A stretch of DNA of 42,281 nucleotides from Acidimicrobiaceae bacterium (lineage in GTDB: Bacteria > Actinomycetota > Acidimicrobiia > Acidimicrobiales > RAAP-2), in the NCBI GenBank assembly GCA_003161575.1, contig PMOE01000006.1:26368-68648 (forward strand), in the 5' to 3' direction. Of this stretch, positions 35,303 to 42,281 are shown piece after piece (position 1 is the stretch's first letter; every line of letters starts with the position of its first letter). The notes under the pieces are model-generated. The model had not been told where the DNA came from. It was given only the letters and a program-made list of their open reading frames with translations, and did not search any database. Position numbers and translations under genes: made by a program.

Positions 35303-36306
35303 TCCCTCCGAGCCCGGTCTTGGCCGCCGCGCCCGCTGCCCCGGTGCGCCCCGAACCCGCGGGGCGACGACGACATGACCACGAGAACTTCCCGAGGCCC
35401 GCGCGGGCGTTTGGCCCGGTCGCCGGGACCATCTTCGCTCTCGGAGCGTGGGCCGCAGTCGCCCACAACAGCGGGGCCGGATGGGTGCAAGCCCTCGGTG
35501 CGTTGTTGGCGGCATTCCTCTTCATCGGGCTCGCCGCACCGGGATTCGTGGTCAGGCGGGCGCGCTGCCGCGTCGAGGCAGGGCCGGTCGATTCCACCGT
35601 CGGCGCGCCGGTGTCGGTGGCCCTGGTGGTGGGTTCGCCTCTCCGGCTCCGGCCGCTCGACCCACCCGGACCCGAACAGGTCACCGGTCGGCGACACGAG
35701 CTCGCGCTCACCCTCGTTCCCGACCGGCGCGGCGTGGTCGAGCGCTGTGAGATCGAGGTGGCCAGCGCCGCCCCGTTCGGGCTCTTGTGGTGGACCAAGC
35801 GCGTGGTGGTCGAACTGCCCCGTCCCCTACTCGTGGCTCCCCGGCTCGGACCGGCCGACCACGGGGCGATCAGCGAGCGGGGTTCGGCCGGCGAAGACGT
35901 CCGGCGCGTCGACTCCCGGGTCGGCGAGCCCCGGGGAGTCCGGGGGTACCGTCCAGGTGACCTCCGCCATTGGGTCCACTGGCCGGCCACGGCCCACACC
36001 GGCTCGCTCATGGTTCGCGAGATGGAGAGCCCGAGTGCGACGCCCCTGCGGGTCTTGGCCCTCCTCCCCGACGACCCGGCTGCTGCAGAACGGGCGGCCG
36101 AAGTCGCCCTCGGCACGGTGGCCCAGCTGCTGTCCGCTGGACGCTCTGTGGTGCTCATCACCGCCGAATCGGCCGGGGTGGTCGACGAAGGTGTAGACGG
36201 GCTGACCGACGCCGGGCGACGCCTGGCCAGGGCCCTGCCCCGGCCGGCAGCGGTGCCTCGGACGCGGGCCGAACGGCGTGCCGCGAAGGCGGCTGCGAGC
36301 TTGTGA
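35299..36306 (+). CDS. DUF58 domain protein, partner of MoxR
   Basis: A 335-residue protein with two membrane segments near the N terminus (about 35-50 and 60-80), then a soluble part with the DUF58 signature around residues 208-240 (GVRGYRPGDLRHWVHWPAT, then LMVREME). The DUF58 fold includes a von Willebrand A-like domain. The GTG start overlaps the MoxR stop in GTGA. The exact function is unknown; MoxR-DUF58-transglutaminase trios are conserved across bacteria. Confidence 0.9.
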   Translation: MIPPSPVLAAAPAAPVRPEPAGRRRHDHENFPRPARAFGPVAGTIFALGAWAAVAHNSGAGWVQALGALLAAFLFIGLAAPGFVVRRARCRVEAGPVDSTVGAPVSVALVVGSPLRLRPLDPPGPEQVTGRRHELALTLVPDRRGVVERCEIEVASAAPFGLLWWTKRVVVELPRPLLVAPRLGPADHGAISERGSAGEDVRRVDSRVGEPRGVRGYRPGDLRHWVHWPATAHTGSLMVREMESPSATPLRVLALLPDDPAAAERAAEVALGTVAQLLSAGRSVVLITAESAGVVDEGVDGLTDAGRRLARALPRPAAVPRTRAERRAAKAAASL

Positions 36307-38456
36307 GCCTCTACGGCCTGATCAAGCAGGCGAATCAGCCCGGGGCCCCCGAGAACTCGATCACGTTCCGGGTGGCCGCCACCGGGTCGGTCATCGTGGC
36401 CATCGCCGCCTGCTGGGCCCAGGCCGAGCTGCCCGGCTGGATCACCGCGGGCTCCATCGCATTGGTCGTGATCGGCAACGTCTTCAGCTACCTGCGGCGG
36501 AACAACCCGTTTCCGTTCTTGAAAGTTGTGCTCGCCCTCGCCGTGGTGATCTCGTTCCTGTGGTTCTTCGCCACCATCGCCAAGACCGCGAGCGCCGGGG
36601 ATCTTGCCTCGGTCGAAGGCCCCTTGGCCATCTTGTTCACCATCATCCAGGCGACCCACGCCTTCGACGTGCCGTCGCGGCGCGACCTCGGCTTCTCCGT
36701 GGCCGGCTCGGCCACGTTGATGGCGGTGGCCGCAGCCCAGGCCGTCAACACCACCTTCGCCCTCTACGTGGTCGCCTGGGCCGGCTTCGGTTTGATCGCG
36801 CTTCTCGCCATGTGGTCCTCGATGGCCGGCGGCGGACCGATCCGAGTTCGTACCGTTGTGTTAAGCGCGCTCGGCGTTGTTGTGGTGGGGACCGGGATCG
36901 TCGCCGTGCTACCCGCACCACACGCCGCGAGCAACCTCGTCTTCCCCTCGGCCATCGCCGGCGACGCCGCCGTCAATGAGCCGGCCGGGCTCGTCGGTGC
37001 GGGACCCAAAGGCAACGAACCGGTGCACGCCGGCTCGCCGAGCGGGGCCACACGGGTCGGCGGATTCCTCGGCTTCTCTGGACCACTCGACACGGCCATC
37101 CGGGGGTCGCTCGGCAACCAGGTGGTCTTCCGGGTGCGGGCAGACCGACCGAGCTTCTGGGTCGCCGAGACCTTCGACCAATGGGACGGGCAGAGTTGGG
37201 CGGCCACGCCGCCACCCGCCGGCACGTCGCAGTGGCGCGAACTGGTCTCCGGACCACCCTTCGACGTCCCACTGCCTTCGGGTGAGGCGCCGCAGGGTGC
37301 ACCCGACTACCAGACCTTCTATCTGGCCGTGGCCGGACCGAACTTGGTCTTCCATGCCGCCAACGCCAACGAGGTGTGGTTTCCCGCCCACCGCCTCTTC
37401 GTCGCATCCGACGGGACGATCCGGGCCGGGACATCGATGGGACCCGGTTCCATTTACACCGTGTTGTCGACGGTCAACACCGCGACCCCGACCCAGCTCG
37501 CCGGGGCTTCGACGAACAGCCCGGTCCCCGGCGGCCAGCTCACGGCGAGCGAGCAGGCGCGCTATCTCCGCCTGCCCCATCCCTACCCGCAGGTCGCGGC
37601 CCTCGCCACGCGCATCACCGCCGGCTCCCCCACCACCTACGCGAAGATCCTCGCTCTTGAGCACTGGATCGCCACCCACACCACCTACACGACCGACATC
37701 CCGGCGCTAAAGCCAGGCCAAGACACCGTCGACGAGTTTCTCTTCCACAGCCGACGCGGGTACTGCGAGCAGATCAGCACCGCCCTCTCGGTGATGCTCC
37801 GGAGCATCGGGATCCCCTCCCGCGAGGCCGTCGGCTACGTGCCCGGCCCCTACAACCCTTTGACCGACCTCTACGAGGTCCAGGCCAAAGACGCCCACGC
37901 CTGGATCCAGGTCTGGTTCCCCGGCTACGGATGGCAGAGCTTCGACCCGACCGCTCTGGTACCAAACGCCAACCCGACGCCGGCCGACGCCATCGGTCAC
38001 GACCTGTCGGGCTTGGTCCGCAGCGTCCCGCCGATCCCCGTCGCCGTCGTGACCGGTTTGCTCGCACTGGTGCTCAGCATCGTGGTGATCTTGCGCCGGC
38101 GGCCGACCAGCTGGGCCGGCGCCATCGCCCAACAAATTGACAAGGCGGCTCGCCGGGCCGGGCTCGATGCCAAAGTCGGCGAGCCCCTGCTGGTACTCGC
38201 CGCCCGCCTCGACGCCTGCTGGCCCCCCGCCGACGGACCGCCAGCGCCCAGTGCCGTCGCCCTGGCCTCGGCGGCGGAACGGGCCGCCTATCTCGGTGTC
38301 CAACCAGACCGGGCCGAACAACGCCGGCTGCTCGCCGGCGCCCGGCGCCTTCGCCGGGCGCCTCGGTCCGAGCGGGCGGGGCCGGTCAACTCCGGGCAAG
38401 AGCCAGGGCTTCGCTCAGACTCGCCCCGGCAGCCAGCAGAGGTCGGTAGGCCATGA
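36303..38456 (+). CDS. Transglutaminase-like membrane protein (TgpA type)
   Basis: A 717-residue protein with a hydrophobic N-terminal region of about six helices (residues 20-215), an extracytoplasmic transglutaminase-like domain and a C-terminal helix (about 577-597) leading to a cytoplasmic tail. The catalytic triad is visible as Cys488 (RRGYCEQ), His532 (DAHAWIQV) and Asp548 (FDPTA). Such proteins may cross-link or hydrolyse peptide bonds in the cell envelope. The GTG start overlaps the DUF58 stop in GTGA. Its last 71 bases overlap the 3' end of the reductase gene on the other strand, so its tail is under two constraints. Confidence 0.93.
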   Translation: MSLYGLIKQANQPGAPENSITFRVAATGSVIVAIAACWAQAELPGWITAGSIALVVIGNVFSYLRRNNPFPFLKVVLALAVVISFLWFFATIAKTASAGDLASVEGPLAILFTIIQATHAFDVPSRRDLGFSVAGSATLMAVAAAQAVNTTFALYVVAWAGFGLIALLAMWSSMAGGGPIRVRTVVLSALGVVVVGTGIVAVLPAPHAASNLVFPSAIAGDAAVNEPAGLVGAGPKGNEPVHAGSPSGATRVGGFLGFSGPLDTAIRGSLGNQVVFRVRADRPSFWVAETFDQWDGQSWAATPPPAGTSQWRELVSGPPFDVPLPSGEAPQGAPDYQTFYLAVAGPNLVFHAANANEVWFPAHRLFVASDGTIRAGTSMGPGSIYTVLSTVNTATPTQLAGASTNSPVPGGQLTASEQARYLRLPHPYPQVAALATRITAGSPTTYAKILALEHWIATHTTYTTDIPALKPGQDTVDEFLFHSRRGYCEQISTALSVMLRSIGIPSREAVGYVPGPYNPLTDLYEVQAKDAHAWIQVWFPGYGWQSFDPTALVPNANPTPADAIGHDLSGLVRSVPPIPVAVVTGLLALVLSIVVILRRRPTSWAGAIAQQIDKAARRAGLDAKVGEPLLVLAARLDACWPPADGPPAPSAVALASAAERAAYLGVQPDRAEQRRLLAGARRLRRAPRSERAGPVNSGQEPGLRSDSPRQPAEVGRP

Positions 38457-39672
38457 GCTGGCGTGGCCGGCTGATGGCGAGGGCCGCCGCCAACCGCCCG
38501 GCCCGGCCGTAGAGAGCGACGAAACGCCCGTCGACGAGGGAGCCGTCGACCACCTCGATGTCGTCGGTCGGCTCGGGTCGTCCGATCACCTGGATGCGAA
38601 CCCCGTACTGATCGGACCAAAAGTACGGCACCGTTTCAAAACGCGCCGCGTCGGCGCGCCCGGCCAGCAGGCTGCGGGCCGCGGCGGCGCCCATCTCGGC
38701 CGCAATCTGCCAGTGCTCGATGCGGACCATCTCCGACGCTGCGTCGCGATGGAAATCCCACCGGGCCAGGTCCCCGGCTGCCGCCACTCCGTCGGCGGCG
38801 AACAAGGAGGCGTCACAGACCAGTCCGTTGTCGAGGGTGAGTCCCGACTCCTCCAGCCAGTCGACGTTCGGGATCACACCGATGCCGACCACGACCACGT
38901 CGGCCGGGAGGGACGAGCCGTCACTGAGCTCGACCCGTCCTGCGGCCCCACTCGGTTCGCCACCGTTCTCCTCGCCCCCCGGTGGATGCACTGCGCGCAC
39001 CGCAGTGTTGGTCCGCAGGTCGACGCCGTGCTCTGAGTGCAAGCGGGCGCACGCCCCCCCGATCAGCACACCGAGGACTGGGGCCAGAGGAGTGGGCAGC
39101 GCCTCGAGGACCGTCACCTGACACCCGAGTTCGGCACACGTCGACGCCACTTCCGATCCGATGAAGCCCGCACCAACCACCACCATCCGACAACCCTCCC
39201 CGACAGCGAGCACCTGTTGGCGCAAGGCGGCGGCATCGTCGATGGTCCGCAGCACGATCACTCCGACCTGGCGATCGGTCCCGGGGAGCCGGCGAGGCCT
39301 GGCCCCGGTCGCCACCAAGACCCGGTCGGCTTCGATGGTCGAGCCGTCATCGAGACTGATACGGCGGGCCCCGACATCGAGTGACGTGGCTTTGTGACCG
39401 AGCACGAGCTCGATCCGCAATTCGTCGAGCTTGCCCCGGTCGGCCAGCATGGCCCGCTCGGGCGGCCACTTGCCGGCCAATACTTGTTTGGAGAGAGGCG
39501 GTCGGTCATAGGGCATGTGGAGCTCGTCGCCGACCAGCTGCAACCGCCCTCGGTGCCCCGCGCTCCGCAACGCCTCGGCGGCCCGCAACCCGGCCAGGGA
39601 CGCGCCCACCACAGCGACGGACCCATCGGGAGGCAACGGGGACGCCGGATCGCCTCCTCGGATCCCACTCAC
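38386..39672 (-). CDS. Ferredoxin/rubredoxin reductase-like NAD(P)H flavoprotein
   Basis: A 428-residue FAD/NAD(P) oxidoreductase of the rhodocoxin or BphA4 reductase type: FAD motif VVGASLAGLRAAE (21-33), MPYDRPPLSK (53-62), ATGARPRRLPG, NAD(P) motif VVVGAGFIGSEVA and AAGDLARW. The C terminus resembles the reductase dimer domain. It would transfer electrons from NAD(P)H to a ferredoxin or similar carrier; none is encoded beside it. The GTG at 39672 overlaps the upstream stop in GTGA and is preferred to GTG 39693. Confidence 0.88.
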   Translation of the reverse strand: MSGIRGGDPASPLPPDGSVAVVGASLAGLRAAEALRSAGHRGRLQLVGDELHMPYDRPPLSKQVLAGKWPPERAMLADRGKLDELRIELVLGHKATSLDVGARRISLDDGSTIEADRVLVATGARPRRLPGTDRQVGVIVLRTIDDAAALRQQVLAVGEGCRMVVVGAGFIGSEVASTCAELGCQVTVLEALPTPLAPVLGVLIGGACARLHSEHGVDLRTNTAVRAVHPPGGEENGGEPSGAAGRVELSDGSSLPADVVVVGIGVIPNVDWLEESGLTLDNGLVCDASLFAADGVAAAGDLARWDFHRDAASEMVRIEHWQIAAEMGAAAARSLLAGRADAARFETVPYFWSDQYGVRIQVIGRPEPTDDIEVVDGSLVDGRFVALYGRAGRLAAALAISRPRQLMAYRPLLAAGASLSEALALARS

Positions 39673-40397
39673 CGGCCGAACATGGCCAGCCACTCCTGGG
39701 CGGAACGGGGCCGGAACACGAAGTTGTTGCGGCGGGTCTCGCCCATTGATTGAGACGGCTCAGGGGAGTAGAGGTGACCGGGGAACAAGATGGCATCGTC
39801 GGGGACCCGCGACAGGCGCGTGGTCAACGACTCGTACATGGCCTCGGGATCGCTCCCGGGGAGGTCGGTGCGCCCGCAACCGTCCAAAAAGAGCGTGTCG
39901 CCCGAGACCAGGCGTCCCTCCACCAAAAAACACTGGCTGCCGGGGGTATGCCCGGGAGTGTGGAGCAGCTCGACTCCGATCTCGCCCACAGCCACCACAT
40001 CGCCGCTGTCGTGGGGAACCAGGTCGTCGGCCCCCACACCGCTCGTCCGTTCGACCCAGGGCACCTCGGCCCGCTGCACATGGACGGGGACCTGGACCCG
40101 ATCGAGGAGGGCCGCCACACCCTCGATCGGGAAGCCGGCCAAATCTCCGCCCACGTGATCGGCGTGATAGTGGGTCCCGAGCACCCCGACGCATCGCATG
40201 CCGTCGGCCTCTACGGCGTCGAGCAACTCACCTACGGCGTACGCCGGGTCGACCAAAAGGACCTCACCGGTGACGCGGTCCCCAATGGCGTAGGCGAAGT
40301 TGACCATCTGACGGGCGAACTGGTCGCCGGTGGCGAAATCGCGCCCCGAAAGGAACTGGCGAAAGTAGAGGCGTTGGGAACTCTCCGGCATGGTCAT
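39669..40397 (-). CDS. Metallo-beta-lactamase fold hydrolase (glyoxalase II/persulfide dioxygenase-like)
   Basis: A 242-residue MBL-fold protein with the metal motif THYHADH (75-81) and further ligands His150 (HTPGHTPGS), Asp167 (SGDTLF) and His208 (FPGH). The DGCGRTDLPGSDPEAM segment is common in glyoxalase II and ETHE1-like proteins. The substrate could be a thioester or persulfide; sequence cannot decide. It is coupled to xseB (TAATG) and to the reductase (GTGA). Confidence 0.85.
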   Translation of the reverse strand: MTMPESSQRLYFRQFLSGRDFATGDQFARQMVNFAYAIGDRVTGEVLLVDPAYAVGELLDAVEADGMRCVGVLGTHYHADHVGGDLAGFPIEGVAALLDRVQVPVHVQRAEVPWVERTSGVGADDLVPHDSGDVVAVGEIGVELLHTPGHTPGSQCFLVEGRLVSGDTLFLDGCGRTDLPGSDPEAMYESLTTRLSRVPDDAILFPGHLYSPEPSQSMGETRRNNFVFRPRSAQEWLAMFGR

Positions 40398-40726
40398 TAG
40401 AAGAGTCCTGGCGTCCCAGGCTCGTCATCAAGCACCTCGTCAATCTCTGCGACCAGTGCGTCGGCCGTATCGAGTTCCCCCTCTTCGTCCTCGGGAGCCT
40501 CGCCAACGACCGAGGCCAGCCGGGGCACGAGTTCTTCGACTTGTGCCCGAGTTCGCCGGAGGCGCCGGTCGAGTTCGTCGACGATCGCCGTCGCTCGTTC
40601 AAGGCGGGCAACCAACTGGTCGATATCGACCTCGCGCTGCTCGAAGAACGCCACGATCTCATCGAGCTCGTGACTGGCCTCGGTGTAGCTGAGGCCGGTC
40701 ACTGCCGATCCCTCCTCGCCTGCCAT
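40397..40726 (-). CDS. xseB: Exodeoxyribonuclease VII small subunit
   Basis: XseB binds XseA to form the single-strand nuclease ExoVII. The 109-residue protein has the helical hairpin LSYTEASHELDEIVAFFEQ and DIDQLVARLERATAIVDE typical of the family, plus an acidic C-terminal tail of about 30 residues not found in the usual 60-85-residue subunit. ATG 40726 follows AGGAGG by five bases and overlaps the xseA stop (TGATG). Confidence 0.9.
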   Translation of the reverse strand: MAGEEGSAVTGLSYTEASHELDEIVAFFEQREVDIDQLVARLERATAIVDELDRRLRRTRAQVEELVPRLASVVGEAPEDEEGELDTADALVAEIDEVLDDEPGTPGLF

Positions 40727-42129
40727 CAGACCTCCTGTTCCTCGCGTTCTACGCCAGCGTTGATCGCGTCGACGACCGACCGCGCCACGCCGTCGGCGAA
40801 TCGCGTCGTGAGCAACGTCCCGGGCTCGATGCCGGCCACGCTGCGGAGCGCGCGGCCGTCTGTGTCCATGGTCAGCGTGTAACCGCGCTCGAGCTGACGA
40901 TCGACGTCGTAAGCCACAAGCAGGCGACGCCACTGGCCGATCCGCCCAGCCGACTGCTCGACGTGACCGAGTGCGAGGGGGACGAGGCGCCCCGCTCGCA
41001 GGGCCATCGCCGAGCCGGCGTCGTCGACCAGGCGGGGGGCACAGTGCGCCACCTTGTCGGCCTGAGCCCCAAGCCGCTCGGCCCGAAGGGTGAGGAGGTG
41101 CCGGGCGGTGGCACAAAGCCGGCCCCGGGCGACCTGGTCCCGATGCTCGGCCGAACCCAGCACTTCACTGGCCCGACGAGCGATCCAGGCCGCTGGGCCG
41201 ACCACAGAGCCCTCCCAGAACAGGCCAACTCGCAAGGCCAGCTCCCGGCCGCACTCAGTCGGAGTGATGTGGGACCGGTTGGCCACGATGTCGGCCACCG
41301 ACTCATCACCGGTGTGGCCGATGCCGGTCCAGACCGCCACCGGCGAACCGGCTATGGCGCGTGCGACCAGCTCGGTGTCGAATGCACCCAGGTCGGCCTT
41401 GGACCCCCCGCCGCGCACCACCACGATGACCTGACGGTCTCTCCGCCCGAGTGCCCCGATGGCGCTGGCCAGCGCACGGGCGGCTTCAGGTCCTTGTACG
41501 ACGGTCGGCACGCCCAGCACATCGAAGGCGAAACCCGAGCCGAGGAGCTGGCTAAGGAAATCTCGCCATCCTTCGGTTCCGGGGCTCCCGACCAACCCGA
41601 CTCTCAGCGGCACCGCGGCGACGGGCACCGCCTTGTTGGCCTCGAGCAGACCTTCGGCCGCTAGCTGACGGAGCAGCTCGGCCCGCCGGGCCGCCAACCG
41701 GCCGAGCAACGCCGTCACGTCGACCTCTTCGGCGATGAGGTTGATCTGGCCCCGGGGTGCATAGAACTCGAGCCGGCCTCGCAGCGTGATGACGGTGCCC
41801 TTCTCGAGGATGATCCCTTCCTCGGCCAGCGACCGCTTTATCGGACCCCACTTCGAGTTCCAGCAGTTCACCTTCAGCACCGGGGTGTTCCGGTCGTGGT
41901 TCCCTTCGGGATCGACCAGATCGAAGTAGCCGTGGCCGCTGCGAGCTTCCGTCAGGTTCTGGATCTCCCCGCGCACCCACAGTTCGCGCTGGCGAGGGAA
42001 AACCGTGGTGAGGGCGTTGCCTACCTCTCCGTAGAGTTCGCCGATGGATAGAGCGTCGGCCCGCTCCCCCACCCCCAGTTCGTCGATACCCGGCGCCACG
42101 GCGCACACCCTAACGGCGGACCGTGCCAC
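40726..42129 (-). CDS. xseA: Exodeoxyribonuclease VII large subunit
   Basis: The catalytic subunit of ExoVII, which degrades single-stranded DNA in both directions. The 467-residue protein has the N-terminal OB fold (GELYGEVGNAL, VRGEIQNLTEARSGHGYFDL), then the catalytic domain with VVVRGGGSKADL and TGIGHTGDESVADIVANRSHI, and a helical C-terminal part. Start GTG 42129 has AGGGA eight bases upstream; in-frame GTG codons at 42108 and 42099 are alternatives. Confidence 0.95.
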   Translation of the reverse strand: MARSAVRVCAVAPGIDELGVGERADALSIGELYGEVGNALTTVFPRQRELWVRGEIQNLTEARSGHGYFDLVDPEGNHDRNTPVLKVNCWNSKWGPIKRSLAEEGIILEKGTVITLRGRLEFYAPRGQINLIAEEVDVTALLGRLAARRAELLRQLAAEGLLEANKAVPVAAVPLRVGLVGSPGTEGWRDFLSQLLGSGFAFDVLGVPTVVQGPEAARALASAIGALGRRDRQVIVVVRGGGSKADLGAFDTELVARAIAGSPVAVWTGIGHTGDESVADIVANRSHITPTECGRELALRVGLFWEGSVVGPAAWIARRASEVLGSAEHRDQVARGRLCATARHLLTLRAERLGAQADKVAHCAPRLVDDAGSAMALRAGRLVPLALGHVEQSAGRIGQWRRLLVAYDVDRQLERGYTLTMDTDGRALRSVAGIEPGTLLTTRFADGVARSVVDAINAGVEREEQEV

Positions 42130-42281
42130 GGCCGTTGTCCCTGGCTGGCAGACTGGGGGGGACGGTGAGTCGGCCGGGTGGCCGCGGCTCGGGCCGTTCC
42201 GGTTCGCCGGGACGGGACCGGGTCGAGGAAGGTCGGGGCTCCGCAGGGCAGGGTGCTGGCTAACGGCCAGTCGGGGTGACC
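42130..42281. other. Window end, no gene recognised
   Basis: These 152 bases upstream of xseA should hold its promoter. A plus-strand frame from GTG at 42165 closes after about 33 codons of Gly/Arg/Ser-rich sequence with no family resemblance. A GTG at the last bases might begin the next gene, but cannot be judged. Confidence 0.4.

Noticed and set aside
42165..42266. Small Gly/Arg-rich plus-strand frame at the window end
   Set aside because: Ends after about 33 codons, no family resemblance, no ribosome binding site.

Overview
The window is a contiguous, gene-dense piece of a GC-rich actinobacterial chromosome. A WhiB protein, a DivIVA/SepIVA-like coiled-coil protein between coaD and the DUF177 gene, a GTP-type PEP carboxykinase, a zinc-ribbon L28, many GTG starts and many GTGA stop/start overlaps all point to Actinobacteriota. 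The Thr-rich (TTTTT-type) linkers in two surface proteins and the mix of genes resemble Acidimicrobiia; that class assignment is an inference. I see no insertion sequence, CRISPR array, tRNA, rRNA or prophage, and no gene-free stretch over 300 bases.

Layout. (1) 1-9709, minus strand: a housekeeping block read right to left: DAK2/FakA-like protein, recG, rsmD, coaD, SepIVA-like protein, DUF177 protein, rpmF, plsX, acpP, rnc, mutM, and the first codons of smc at the left edge. It joins fatty-acid/phospholipid initiation (plsX, acpP, the FakA-like protein), CoA synthesis (coaD), ribosome genes and DNA repair. (2) 9742-15723: rpmB with a two-hairpin leader, an SDR, thiL, pckG, an MFS transporter and a stand-alone RAM (Lrp ligand-binding) domain. 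(3) 15763-24240: a large surface protein with eight Cys-pair repeats, one membrane helix and a polyproline tail; an alpha-methylacyl-CoA racemase; a GH1 glycosidase coupled to a galactokinase-like kinase; trpD; an acyl-CoA dehydrogenase. (4) 24398-26718: a DUF5684-type membrane protein with tandem repeats and a LytR-CpsA-Psr cell-wall ligase. (5) 26732-29270: whiB and a peroxide/iron cluster, Fur/PerR-type regulator, rubrerythrin and DUF3501, with a perfect dyad operator and, divergently, a small CC-motif protein. (6) 29481-38456, plus strand: GlpD, an alkyl-DHAP-synthase-like flavoprotein and a glycerol-kinase-like kinase, followed by a MoxR ATPase / DUF58 / transglutaminase set. (7) 38386-42129, minus strand: xseA, xseB, a metallo-beta-lactamase-fold hydrolase and a ferredoxin-reductase-like flavoprotein.

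How the genes work together. Overlapping stops and starts define tightly coupled sets: FakA-like/recG, rsmD/coaD, rnc/mutM, fur/rbr, GH1/galK, glpD/AGPS-like/glpK, moxR/DUF58/transglutaminase and xseA/xseB/MBL/reductase. The most unusual item is the repeat protein at 15763-18009, predicted to display a propeller-like head outside the cell and carry a long polyproline tail inside. The redox cluster around 27-29 kb, with its palindromic operator and several strong RNA or DNA hairpins, is the clearest regulatory story. All function calls come from motif recognition by eye; no database search was run.
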